This document shows positions 11,727-24,338 of a DNA stretch of 64,000 nucleotides, piece by piece. The notes below the pieces were generated by a model. That model was not told where the DNA came from and searched no databases. It worked only from the letters and a program-made list of their open reading frames with translations. Source of the DNA: Oryzias latipes (taxonomy: Eukaryota > Chordata > Actinopteri > Beloniformes > Adrianichthyidae). The stretch covers positions 23,209,299-23,273,298 of the forward strand of contig NC_019875.2 in assembly GCF_002234675.1 (NCBI RefSeq), read 5' to 3'. Numbering within the stretch: position 1 is the first letter of the stretch; every line of letters starts with the position of its first letter. Made by a program: the position numbers and the translations under genes.

Positions 11727-12920
11727 GTAAGGGAAAATGTAACTGTTTATCATTTACCATAATACATAATGCTATAAGCTAGCTGTGGTCGCCCATAAAT
11801 GAGATTTTTAAGCTTTAATTCCTAAAACATTTAAAGGTCACTGCTAGCTTTCTTAGCATGATGGTTAGCCAAGGGGTTAGCTTTGTTGTGAAAAATCTCA
11901 TGTTGGACTCGTTTACAACACAGCAACGAGTGCTGAGGTTACTGAGCATAATGTCAAGATGGTATTTGAGTTGTCTGTTACAAATTGCTCTCGCATTTAA
12001 ACAATTCTGTATTTCTATACCGCTAACCTTTTGTTTGGTTTTCTATATCGTTTCATATTTAAAATAAATACGCAGAGTAGCCAAAATTGGTTCTCAAAGA
12101 AATAACATTTGCAACCAAAATAAATATTCGAAAAGTTAGAGAGATGAACTGGTAAAATAACTACTCAGATAATGATAATCACCCATTTAAATGTAACATG
12201 ATCTGATTTATTGTCTTAACTTCTGGAATGAAAGAGACATTATTTCAAATATATCCAAGTTAAATGATTAACACTTTCAATTTGTAAAAGCTGTCAAATA
12301 ATTTAGATATTTTCATTTGGACATGGTTACGTGTGACTTTCTAACTAACACTGCTATTAAGGTGTTAGCATCAAACTTTCTACTTTTTTGCTTTGACTTT
12401 ACAACCATTTGATTTAAAACAAAAATTTTGCAGGAATAAATCTAAACCCCTCTATTCGTTTAAAACTAGCAGATGTGGCAACATACATTTCAAATGTATA
12501 TAAGTATGAGATATATCACTAATCAAAGCACATATTGATCAACTCTGTTGAGAAGTGTGTCCATTTTTTTGATTGTATTTTTACTTAATTTTAGAGTGGT
12601 AACTTTATCATTGAAATTATTGCTGATTATTGCTGATGTATATTTATTGACCATTTTAATCAATCAATTAATAGTACAGTTTAATTTTGGTTTAATTGCT
12701 TGAAAGATACTCCGTCAACAGCATTGTTTCTGTGATTAAAACATTAAAACAAATGCATAATAAACACATTTTTTATCATTTTTTTAACAGAGAAACCACC
12801 CTAAACTCCACATTAAATATCTATGTGGGCCATTAGAGTCATTCATACTGTTATTTTCTGAAAATGTGCATGTGTCTTTGTGTTAATCTGCTTCTGAGGC
12901 TGCAGGGGGACTTTGAGGGA

Positions 12921-15900
12921 ATGGATGGATTTTCGGTGACATTTACAGAGGCAGTGTGTCTCGGAACCAGCCTCACTTTGTCCGGAATTTTCTACTACCT
13001 GCATAAGAAGAAGAAGAATGTTGTGGATAAGCTTGAGGTTAGTATTGGAAATGAGCTGTTCTAGCCCAATCACCACTGTACAGTAAAGGATTGTGCAAAA
13101 ACATTCTTTGGTTTGGTTTTAACTTTTATTAAAAGAGCTTACCAGGTATGGGTGGGTTTAAAAAGTTGGTTAATATTATCGATCTTCACATAGAATAACA
13201 GAACTCATGAAAAATGTACGTACTTTTCAAAGCAATTTCTTGTAATTATTCATCAAAGAACCAGCTTTTTTGTCGTTTTTTTGTGTCAAATTTTTTAAGT
13301 ACACTAAACTTTCACCTCTATAAAGTTTAGGTGATGGGTTTTCAAATTAAATTGGTTTTAGAGTGGATAATTGACAGAGAAACCCATGTTTGATTATATT
13401 TAGTTTACTTGGAGATCATGAACTTGTGAAGCAAAGTGGATTTAGACTTTGGAAGTACTACGCAGCTTAGGGATAGCAGTTCGGTCTAATTACCATAACA
13501 TCCTAAATTGTTCAAACAACAAATGAAAACACACAATAAAACAATATATTTTGTTTTATGGTCATATTTTTGTTGAGCTTTATTCTTACTCTATTGTAGA
13601 AATCCATGTAGCCTTGATTCTTAGCACACGCTGCAGCAGCATGTATGAATTGTTTTTGTTTTGATCTTTGTTTTCAGAACGCTCCACACTTCACAATAGA
13701 TGGAAAACTGAGAAACCTGTTAAAAGCCACTCCTGGAGAGGCTCTACAATATGCTGTCATTGAAGGTAAATTCCTTCTGTTAGTGCAGACATCACACTTC
13801 TGTTTTGAAATCTTTGGTCTACATTTGCTTGGGTCTTTGTTTCTTTGTTTAAGGTTCGGTGAAACCTGCAGGCGAGCCTTTGAGGAGTAACTCCCACCAA
13901 GACATTGTGGGAGTGTTGCAGAAATTCACTTTGAAAGAACACAGACTAGTTTGGAGCGGCATTTCACGCTCGTGGTAAGTGTTTGTATTCCGATGACCCT
14001 CCTTTTTTAAGATGCCACATACGTGTTATGGAACAGGGACAGTTGTCCTTGGCTGTGTTAATCACCTCTGGTTTTCATGTTAGCTGACATGGACAACATA
14101 TTTTAAAGACATTTTAGTTAAAACAAAATTACTCAGATTTGAATGGATTTTATTTCTAAATTTACTACATTTAAAAACCTAAAGATCTTATTTTTTTTTC
14201 TATATTATAATGTAAAATTCTTTTTTGTTAATATGAACTTTATTTTGACAAAAATTGACAAGGAAATAAAAGCATTTGATAGTGACTGATTCTTTAAGTT
14301 GTCCCACGTAAGAACCCACTCCGATTATCTTTTGATTAAAAGTGTTGCTAGTAGTCTTTAAATTATGATTATGGCGTTTAGCCAAAATCCAAAAACCTGT
14401 CACTTTTTTGGCATGCGAGCTACTTTTGAGACGACAAGCCCCAAAAGACTGTATAAATACGACTGAGCAAACAGCGGCCCCTGATTCGTGGGCGGGGTTT
14501 AAAAAGCGCGTACCTCGCTCTGGGCAACACTGCTGCCTGAGTGGGCTCGGATCCCTCGAACGGGAACCGCAGACCCGGCAGCAGGCTGTTGCAGGACGGC
14601 TGGGACAGATGGTGCGTCTCAGACTCGCTTAAGATCGAGGACCCACGCGGCCTCAACAAACACTCCTGAGGGCCGGAGTGGTCCTCCAACAGGAAAAGAA
14701 AGAAAAGCAGAGCACGAAGCTTGTTGCCCACCCAGCGTGTTTTCTACGTCACAAATAAGCTCTTTTTCAACCAGCATTTTTTTGTCTGTTCCTGGTTCAC
14801 AACAGTTTGAATAAAGAAATTCTAAGAAATGCTTTTTAAAGCTTAATTTTCTTTATACATGTCCTCCATCATCCAAAAAAGGCTACAAGAACATGCTAAA
14901 ACCACCAAACACACCATTTTTAGCGAAGTGGGTCTATAAATAAAAATTCGTTATGGAACACTTTAACAGAATGTAAAAAAAAAAAAGAACCCAGGAAGTC
15001 ACATTGTATGATTTTTTTAAAAAGAATTTATTAGTAAAATTGTGCAGAAAATCATGATTTATTATCTCAGATGACTATGTTGTCCTTTTCTTCTGCAGGA
15101 TGGACACTGAACGGATCTTGCACAAAAGAGTGAATGTGACGCCATTTTCTCTAGTTGGTCTGGATGAGACGGCGGTGAGAGTGCTGAGTCCCCTGCATGC
15201 ATCGGGGGAAAACACCGAAATCATAAATGAGAAATTCCACCAGCCCAGTTACAGTTTTGGGCAGCTTGTAGGACAGTACCTGAGCGGAGAGAAGCCTAAA
15301 GGACACCTGGAGATTGAGGAAATGCTCAAAGTCAGTTAATCTTAAAATAGAGAAATCATGTTTGATGCTTATAAAAACACATTTGGCAAATATTTGATTG
15401 TTTTCCAGGTGGGTACAACGCTTACAGGGATCGGAGAGTTGATACTGGACACGGAGGGTAATCTGTGTCTTCGACCCCCCTCTGACAACTCGGAGTACTT
15501 CTTGAGCTTGGCAGACTTTGAAACGGTTTGCAAAGAGAATTGTCTTGTAGCTTTTTGGTGGAAGGTGCTGGCAGCCACCTCTGCTTTGGCCGGGGCGGCC
15601 GTCCTCTTCTGGGTCGCTCTACGCTACTACAAACACCTAAAACGCCGCTGGGAGATGGAGCAGGAAAGCCAAGAGTTTGCCAGGCTTCTGGCCGAGGCAG
15701 CCAGGCTCAGAGCTAATGACGGCGGCGTCCCCCCAAATGAGGCCAATAATCATTCGTTTCCACCCAACGAATGTGTGATTTGCCTCACTCAACCACGAGA
15801 CTGTATCCTGCTGGAGTGTGGACACGTGTGCTGCTGCTTTGTCTGCTTCCAGTCCATGCACCAACAGAAATGTCCCATCTGCAGGCAGGATATTGTCAGA

Positions 15901-15924
15901 GTGCTGCCTTTCTACCAGCCCTGA
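12921..15924 (+). CDS. mul1-like: mitochondrial E3 ubiquitin/SUMO ligase 1-like (MUL1 paralogue), complete, five coding exons
   Basis: MUL1 (MAPL/MULAN) is an outer mitochondrial membrane RING ligase acting on mitochondrial dynamics and mitophagy substrates. Coding exons 12921-13037, 13678-13765, 13854-13974, 15099-15330 and 15409-15924 join in frame to 357 residues (human MUL1: 352). An N-terminal membrane segment lies at about 8-27, followed by the GIDE/BAM domain with signatures YAVIEG, FHQPSYSFGQ, YLSGEKPKGHLEIEEMLKVG and TLTGIGELILD. A second membrane segment is at about 239-257. The C-terminal RING-HC is complete: C308-x2-C311, ECGHVC at 322-327, and CPIC at 341-344, ending in RVLPFYQP. 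The coding exon appears to start after an acceptor at 12905, with a separate 5' UTR exon ending at 11726. ATTAAA at 16195 may be the polyA signal. Its location in the vwa5b2-camk2n2 block suggests a paralogue distinct from mammalian MUL1. Confidence 0.93.
14310..14935 (+). repeat. family A inverted-repeat element, copy 4
   Basis: Lies in the intron before the fourth MUL1-like coding exon. Starts GAACCCACTCCGATTATC and ends AGCGAAGTGGGTCT. The middle, from about 14410 to 14740, is more GC-rich than other copies and diverges from them. Confidence 0.75.
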
Positions 15925-16663
15925 TTAATCCGTCTGCGACTGTCTGACAATGCACTTTTATTTCGAAAAATCTATGACAATTAATGATTTGTTAGAATTT
16001 GTAAATGAGAGGACAATTAAATTATTTTTTAAAGTGTTACCATTAAGCAATACATATTTCTATTTAATGTGCCTTTGTCTGTACCTAATGGGCTGCCTGA
16101 TGTCTCACATTGGAAATACTGTGGAGTATTGATCCGATCAGGAGGCTGGAAGTTTCAGAAAAAACAGCCTCACTGTTCACTGTAATGTGCTCAGCTATTA
16201 AATGGAAGAGTGTTTAAAAAAAAGCTGCAACTAATTCTGTGACTTTTATAGTTAACTGGATGGGAAAACGTGTATTTAAACACATTTGTTAACAGTTACA
16301 AACGAGGCAAAAATATAATTGTTTGGGATTTTATCCTAATTTGGTTTTATAATAATTTAGCAAAACTGCTTAAACTCATTAGTCAAGCTGTATTTTCACA
16401 TTTTGAAGCATTTTTTTTCATAAACAGTATTTGCATCCTAGGAAGAAAACCTTTGACAATAGGGAAAGTGAAAGAAAAAAACAGTATCATGGATCTTATT
16501 TTAGGCTGAATCTCTGAAGGTAAGGACAATTGACAGAAGTGATTAAACCCTGAGTTTTTCAAAGCAAATGTTGCATAATTCTGTGAATACCGTGTACTAA
16601 GCTAAATCAAAGGTGGAGAGTTGTTGATGAATGAGCTCTATATCAAGCTGATCCAGAAAGGTG

Positions 16664-16808
16664 AGAGTGAATGGATGTGATATGTGGCCCTGCGACAGAC
16701 TGGCGATCTGTCCAGGGCGCCGCCTGCCTTCGCCCACAAGTGGCCGGGATAGGCTCTGGCAGCCCCGTGACCCCAAAAGGGACAAAATGGAAGAAGATAA
16801 ATGAATGA
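16664..16808 (-). repeat. RTE/Expander-like LINE 3' fragment (reverse)
   Basis: The reverse complement carries GGGGTCACGGGGCTGCCAGA, CCTATCCCGGCCACTTGTGG and CAGTCTGTCGCAGGGCCAC. These match the fragment at 28838-29124 and a LINE tail that is abundant in fish genomes. The name is from memory. Confidence 0.7.
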
Positions 16809-16842
16809 ACTTATCAGAAACTTTAGCATTATAACGCTAACT

Positions 16843-16955
16843 CGGCGGCCTTGTGGTAGAAAGAGAGATGGAAGGTTGTGAGTTCAAATCCACAGTCCAG
16901 TCATACCAAAGACTCTAAAAATGGGACCAAATGCTTCCCTGCTTGACACCAGTTC
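16843..16955 (+). repeat. tRNA-like SINE fragment
   Basis: GGCGGCCTTGTGGTAGA resembles a tRNA A-box region and GTGAGTTCAAATCC a B-box. It is followed by a tail block (CATACCAAAGACTCTAAAAA) whose complement is related to 21600-21785. It is cut off by the adjacent MITE at 16957. Confidence 0.65.
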
Positions 16956-16956
16956 T

Positions 16957-17167
16957 TAACCCTTGTGCTGTCCTAGGCACTTTAACATTGGGAGTTGGGT
17001 CATCTAGACCCACTAGACAGTGCTCTGAACCTTTTTTCTTCAATGATTTGTGAACCTCACTGGTGTCCATGGATTAAATGAAATCTTTCCACCTTTATCC
17101 ACCTTTGTTATGGTAGGAAGAACACGTCAATGCAAGGGTTGGGTCATCTAAGGTAGCACAAGGGTTA
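16957..17167. mobile_element. 211-bp MITE, copy 1 (TIR AACCCTTGTGCTRTC)
   Basis: Opens TAACCCTTGTGCTGTCCTAG and closes GGTAGCACAAGGGTTA, an inverted repeat of about 15 bp. No coding capacity. It is about 90 percent identical by eye to the copy at 18121-18331 in the same orientation, and it interrupts a SINE. Confidence 0.85.
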
Positions 17168-18120
17168 AAAAATGTCTTATCTTGACTTTGTGTCAACTAA
17201 AATGACTTTAAATCAACACCCATGATTTAATTCCATCATTAAAATTAGATTTAATTATGTGAATAATTAATGGGACATTTCCTGCTATCAAAAATGTTGA
17301 ATTCATATAGCAAATTATCAGCTATACTTTTGTACGGTTTTCTGTCCTAAAACAGGTTTCTAATTTCTACATCAAACAAAGAAACTGTTAGAAAAAACAG
17401 CTTGGCTTGGTGCAAAATCTAATTCTTTCTCCAAGTACTCTGCTTCAGTCAGCTGCCCTTTCTCCACAGACGTTCAGCTGTGAATTAATCAAAATCTCTT
17501 AGGGACGATAAAAAATAATTCTGTTAGTGTTTATTTTGATAAGCTGTTTATTTCTTTAAAAAAAAAGTCAAATGTTTCCAAATACAGTATCCAGCAATTT
17601 AAAGTGTAACTGCTGTTTTCACCACTAGATGTCCTTTTTCTCACTTTTAGTGAATGACGTTTCTCCTGCACGGACCTGTCTGTGGTACTGACACTGTTTT
17701 CCACATCACATGGAATTATCATCCACTAAGAGGTTCTGTTTAATCCACTTTGATCGCCATCAAAGCATTAAAATGTGATTCTCTTGAATGGCTTTGTCTA
17801 TTGGATTTGGATGATATGCTGGTTTTGTTTAGGAGCTTATTATGGACACAACTTGTAATCCCCCTGCTTCCAGTTTATTCCGAACTTTAATTAATCAAAT
17901 ATTAACTTTTTCTGACACACTCAGTAGAAGCATGTCTGGAATTAGACTGGGAGATTGTGAGATTTATGTCTCAAAGTAAAGTCTCTGAAAATGGAGCCTA
18001 ACTTTTTCTTGCTTTAGAATCAACATAAAATAGTAAACCTCATTACCTTTTTACTTCTCTGCATGATTTATCAAATTTGTAAACAGCAGTGATACAAAGG
18101 AAGACAAAAATGTCATAAGT

Positions 18121-18331
18121 AACCCTTGTGCTATCCTAGGCACTTTAACATTGGCAGTTGGGTCATCTAGACCCACTAGACAGTGCTCTGAACCTTTTTT
18201 CTTCAATGATTTGTGAACCCCACTGGTGTCCATGGATTACATGAAATCTTTCCACCTTTATCCACCTTTGTCATGGTAGGGAGAACATGTCAATGTAAGG
18301 GTGGGGTCATCTAAGATAGTACAAGGGATAA
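18121..18331. mobile_element. 211-bp MITE, copy 2
   Basis: Opens AACCCTTGTGCTATCCTAGG and closes GATAGTACAAGGGATAAA. It has the same internal sequence as copy 1, including the self-complementary GGGTCATCTAGACCC core. Its 3' inverted repeat is slightly decayed. Confidence 0.85.
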
Positions 18332-21094
18332 AATAGTTTATGGTTTGGAAAACCACTAAAAGAGAGATTAAGACTTTTTTATTTGGGATATTTTTATTTA
18401 GTCAGGGAGTACTGTCAAGTTGTGCAACATCACATCTTAAAATTCAATATGTTGCTTTAATCTCCCATGTTGAGCTCTAACAGGGTTGAAAAATATCAAA
18501 ACCTCTTTACTTGACCATTTATGAATAGGACTTTGGAGTTGTTTCTCATGAAACCTGTATTTTGAATTAGTTGCGACATGTCTTCCAGGCCCACATTACA
18601 CCTCTCTCATGGAAAATGTTCCAGTGTTTGACATATTTCTTTAAGTCTTGTTCTGCCATTGTTCCTACAACCCATCTCCTATTTCTTGGATGTTTCTGTA
18701 TTTTTCTGTTTCTCTTGATTTTTTTTTATGCAGATGTTCACGGATTTTCTAGAATACACCGATTTATATTCTTATGATCCAACCAGATCAATCTGTCTGA
18801 GGCAAGTTGTTAAACGTATCAACCAATCCCATTATAAATTCATTTTAAAATGAAATAAATAGATTAAATTAATGTTAGAAAATACCGTACCATTTGGTTC
18901 AAGACACGGTAGGTTTATTTTACTATAACATAAAAACAACCAAGTGCATCACAGTGGAAAACACACATGTAATGGCAGCAAAAACTGATCAAACCATCAT
19001 TACAGACAATGTGTGGAAACACTTTGAATTTTGCAAAGACGTGTGACCATACAGTGTGCTAGAATGTTCTAATGATGTTCTGTTTGTGTTATTTTGATGT
19101 GGAAAAACAACAGTGGGCTGAAAATTTAGGAAATTAAACTGTGATTGGATTTGCCATTCATTCTTGTCTACTTGTTTGTTTGTACACATATTTTATTTAC
19201 ACTTGATTATCTTGCAATAAATACAGGGAATCTGGAAAACTTAACCTGCACTGTTCAGTACCAGATATTTATATCTCTGAGTCACACTGGTTAAAGTTTT
19301 GGCTAAAAATGTCCTGGATCCATTTTAGGTCAGTGAATCAGATTTTTCTAAATGAACCAATATCGACTATGAATTGAATCAGTAACCACTAATTAGGAAA
19401 TTAATTGAATTGCTATTAGAATGAACCTTTTTCTCAAACTCACCCACTTTTCCTTAGATTTTATTGTTTTTCTTAGTTGTTTCTTTGCTGTTTTGAAGGC
19501 TGGTAAATAAACTCAGTAAATACAAAAGTCCCTCTGTCTGCTTGATCTGCTGCATTTTGCTCAGGACAAGGCAAATCTAAATATCACTTTTTTATGTCTA
19601 CAGTCCTGCCGGGGTCCACATTGTTTCAGAACACAGCAAACTGTCTGCTGCAGTGATGTGTCGTAAAAGTCACTGGTCTGGCATGCAAACCCCAATTAAA
19701 CTGAGGCCACTAATGCTTCCTGACAGAGACCCTTATAGGTCTGCACCCAGCCCAATGTCCCCCCACTGTGCTTCTCCTCTGGTTCTGACAGGCCTCTGTG
19801 CGATTTCCTACTTATGAATGACCACACACTGCTGGGGCCAAGGTCGTTGTCCCTCTCCAAAAATCCTCTCAAGACCAGTCTCTTGAGAAAACACCTCCTT
19901 TCACACACCCTACCATGTATAAACTGCCCTCACTTTGAACCCCTGTGACCAGCAAAGTTCCTTTATTCTATAAAACTAGATTTTTATTTTTTGAATATAA
20001 GTGATTAAAGATCACATTTAAAGTGTGAATGTGAAAATATGAATGAAGAAGTTCTGTTAAAGCTTGCTATTATCTTACAAATTGCTGGATTGACTACCAA
20101 ACAATAAGGATTTTTAAAAGGACTATAATCCATTATTTTTAATTATTCAACTGTTTGACTATATATAGGCTACCCCCCTCCCCCGAAAAAAAAAAAAAAC
20201 ACGTCGCCATAAACTCAAAAGAAAGTCACAAATTTTCCAAAAGATTTATTTGAATGTAATTTGTATAAAAGCCATAATTTTGTTTGCTACTGCAGAAAAA
20301 ACATTAAAAGTAAAAACAGGAAGACAGAATTAAAGCAAAGCTTTTCAAAATAAAATAACATAATGTGTTTTGACTACTCTAAAAAAAGATTGATAATATT
20401 TATTTTATCTATAACACAGTTTGAACTAAAAATGTCTATTTTTCCATAGGGTTTTGGCTTTCATGTGCTTTTTGTCTCTTCTGTAAGGGAGCAGCTTGTT
20501 GATGTGAGGAGAAACACTGCAGTCACACTACTGTCAAAAAGTAGGTCACTCATCCCACGTTTTATTGCATGCCCGTAGCAGATGGGTGACAGTGGTAATT
20601 GGCATCAGGGAGCAGAGCACACTGTGATGGCCACCTCTCCTGAGATAATGCATCTCAGTTGGAGTGTCTGGAAACGTGGCCAGGGAAGTTAGAAAATGAA
20701 AGGTTTTCCAGTTTTTCCGAAAGCCTCGATCCTGGACCATCATGTGTGGAACAAAAGGATAGGAAGTGTGGACGAGTGCAAGATTACCATTAAAAAAAAA
20801 ACTCACAGTTGTTGTGAAAAGATGGAGGTATGCCATGTTTATTCCGATTTATTGTTCCAATCGCATCACTGGCCTCCATCTGCTATTCTTGAGCTGATGA
20901 ACAAATCAGAGAGCTTATGAACTGTAGAAGAATGGCGCCACAAAGGCAGACTGTTAAAGGTCATTTTGGCATCAATTCTTTTGCCTTTCTGGTCCTTGGA
21001 TTTTCTGATGACATTTTCTCAATAGATAATGTACAGTAAGTAAATATCATTTTTGGATAAGTTGAAAAAACTTCTAGCAAGAAATTACTGTGTC

Positions 21095-21401
21095 TTTTAG
21101 CCAGTTTTAGTGTTTTTTTTCCAGTGATGGAGGACATATATAAAGAAAATTAATCCTAAAACTGCTTTTCTAAGTATTTCTTTGTTAAAATTGTTGTGCA
21201 TCAGTAGCAGAAACAATGTGTCATTGCAAAAGCTTAAAGCAGCACATGGGTGTTACAGTTGGCGGGCAGAGTCTCCCTGCTCTGCTCCATTCCAATGCAG
21301 ACAATTATCCATGCACGTCTTCAGTTTGTTGCATAATCATAATTAAAAGAACATTGGGAACGCTTCTAAAAGAGCTCAAAAGATGATTGGAGTGGGACTG
21401 T
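21095..21401 (-). repeat. family A inverted-repeat element, copy 5, partial
   Basis: The right end GATGATTGGAGTGGGACT is the family 5' terminus in reverse. The left part (CCAGTGATGGAGGACATATA) matches the 3' region; the very 3' terminus is degraded. Confidence 0.7.
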
Positions 21402-21596
21402 AATACCTCATGGATGGGACTGAGAGCATGGTGTCTTTTGTATTACTCAAACTATTGAGGGTCGGGACACAATGATATGGTAACCAATGACAAAAAACAA
21501 AATTTTCATTGCATTTGGCACAGGGGAACAGATGTTGATGATTAAAGTTCATCATCGGCTACGTTTTTTTTTTTTTTTAAAGTTTCTTTTCTTATA

Positions 21597-21785
21597 GTTC
21601 CATCAGTTCTCACACACTTGTGGGTTTGAAATTTGTTCTGTGCATCTGACCCAATCCCCGGAGGAGCGGTAAGCTGCACTCACAGCCAAGCACAGAAAAT
21701 GTTTGGTGGTTCTAACCCCCAATCCAAACCCTCAGTACTGAGTATCAAGCAGGGAAGCTTAGGGTCGCACTTAGAATCTGTAGTA
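21597..21785 (+). repeat. retroposon 3' fragment related to the SINE tail at 16900
   Basis: Contains GTTCTGTGCATCTGACCCA, GGTTCTAACCCCCAATCC and GAGTATCAAGCAGGGAAGC, a block widespread in teleost SINE/LINE tails. The class is inferred from memory. Confidence 0.55.
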
Positions 21786-21799
21786 TGAATATGAATAGA

Positions 21800-22059
21800 A
21801 TATATGGCACATCTGACATGTTTACACACAAATTTTGTACGCAATTTTGCACACTAATTTCAGACATTCTTCATTACAGTTTATATTTTTTCACATGTAT
21901 ATACTGATCTGTTTGATTGATATAGTATTTCATTGTTCCTTGCTATTCTTGCACTGTCATGGTGATGCCTCAATCTCATTGTACAACGGACAATGAAAAT
22001 AAAGCAAATCTAATCTAATCTAATCTAATCTAATCTAATCTAATCTAATCTAATCTAAT
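21800..22059 (+). repeat. L2/CR1-like LINE 3' end with (TAATC)n tail
   Basis: TTGCACTGTCATGGTGATGC, then TCATTGTACAACGGACAATG and AAAATAAAGC, followed by about eleven TAATC units (22006-22059). The layout is that of fish L2-type LINE 3' ends, which terminate in short tandem repeats. Confidence 0.65.
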
Positions 22060-22228
22060 GACAACTGTGCAGTAATGAGTTGTCCTCACCTCACACGCTA
22101 AAAGCTTGATGTTACGCTCTTTGGTGCCTTGGTCCACAAACTATGTAGAGAAAAAACAGCAATTAAAAAATGTGGTAACATTTTGTACAATCAAATACAT
22201 TATAAATTGTGAATCAGACAGTTTTTCC

Positions 22229-22760
22229 TTATCAGATTACATTAAAAGCAATCTGGTTATGATTAAAGTATTCCAAATGGATGCTGAGTAATCTAATTAC
22301 AGCATGTGCAATTGATTTTAATTTTGTATTTTAAATATATTTGGAGTAAACAAATTACATTCTCTGTAACCAGATTACTAATGACTGATTTCACTTTGAC
22401 TAATCAGATTACTTTAAAAGCAATGTGATTACGATCATAGTGCTCTGATTGGAGTTGAGTATTCTGATTACAGTATGTGCAACTGATTTTAGTTTTATAC
22501 CGCAAATGCAGTTAGAGTAATTGACTTATATTCTTTGTAATCAGAGTACTAATGACGACTTCACTTCGAATAATCAGATGACTTTAAAAGCAATCTGATT
22601 ACAATTAAAGTATTCAGATTGGATGTCGGTTAATCTGTTTAAAATATGTGCAATTTCTTACAGTTGGAGTTATTACAATTGGAGTAAACACATTAATTTC
22701 CTTGTACTCAGATCACAATATTCCGCTTTGAGTAATTGGCCAACCTCAGAGGTAATCTGA
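22229..22760. repeat. ~171-bp tandem satellite, about three units, rich in TAATC/GATTA
   Basis: Equivalent starts ATCAGATTAC (22231), ATCAGATTAC (22403) and ATCAGATGAC (22573) give periods of 172 and 170 bp. Each unit repeats TTAAAAGCAATCTGATTAC, then GTATTCTGATTACAGTATGTG-like and GACTTCACTTCGAATAATC-like blocks with drift. Degenerate related sequence continues to about 22925. It lies 0.6-1.4 kb upstream of the camk2n2 start codon. Confidence 0.8.
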
Positions 22761-23276
22761 TTGTAAGTGGGTCAATCTGATGAAAATTTTCATTTAAAGA
22801 ATTTTGGTTATATTTTGAGTAATCTGATTAGGAATTCAACAATCTGACTCCATTTTAGAAAGATTATTTTAAATAATCTGTTTGCACTTTCTACATTACA
22901 TTTTAGTAATCTGATTACAATTCAAGAAACGTGAATATAGCTGCTTGTTTTGTAACAGTCAGTTTGGGGGATTTTAAATGCTGTTTGACAAAAACAAAAA
23001 CAGATAAAAGCGACTGGAGATCATGTTTCAGACAAAAAACAAACACTGGAACATATATTATAAGACAAAATAAACCATAGCTGCAAAAACTAAGCAGCTC
23101 TTGACCAGGGAACAAACAAAAAAATTATCAATTAAAAAAAAAATCAGAGTACAGCGCAGTCTGAAAAATGAGCTGCAGTTAGGATTTTTCCTCTCCCGCC
23201 TGTAGGTGTCTCTCCTGCTCCTCTCTCAGTCGGAGTCTCTTCACTCCCTCTCTGCCCCCCAAACCCGGATGGATGA

Positions 23277-24338
<1,062 letters not shown>

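Larger units (their letters stand above)
15925..23200. other. repeat-rich spacer between the MUL1-like gene and camk2n2
   Basis: No exon supported. It holds the MUL1-like 3' UTR, a reversed RTE-like fragment, a SINE piece, two copies of a 211-bp MITE, family A copy 5, a LINE-type 3' end with a TAATC microsatellite and a tandem satellite, each listed separately. The interval 18340-21090 is mostly unique AT-rich sequence. A weak 70-codon open frame at 19696-19908 (-) matches nothing I know. Confidence 0.6.

Noticed and set aside
12864-12920. Upstream in-frame ATG for the MUL1-like protein
   Set aside because: It precedes the likely acceptor at 12905, so it is intronic; the ATG at 12921 gives the family length.
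16843-16955. Functional tRNA gene
   Set aside because: Only degenerate A- and B-box like segments with no cloverleaf, and a retroposon tail follows; it is a SINE piece.
19696-19908. 70-codon minus-strand frame in the MUL1-like to camk2n2 spacer
   Set aside because: No splice signals, no family resemblance and no repeat homologue; length is within chance.
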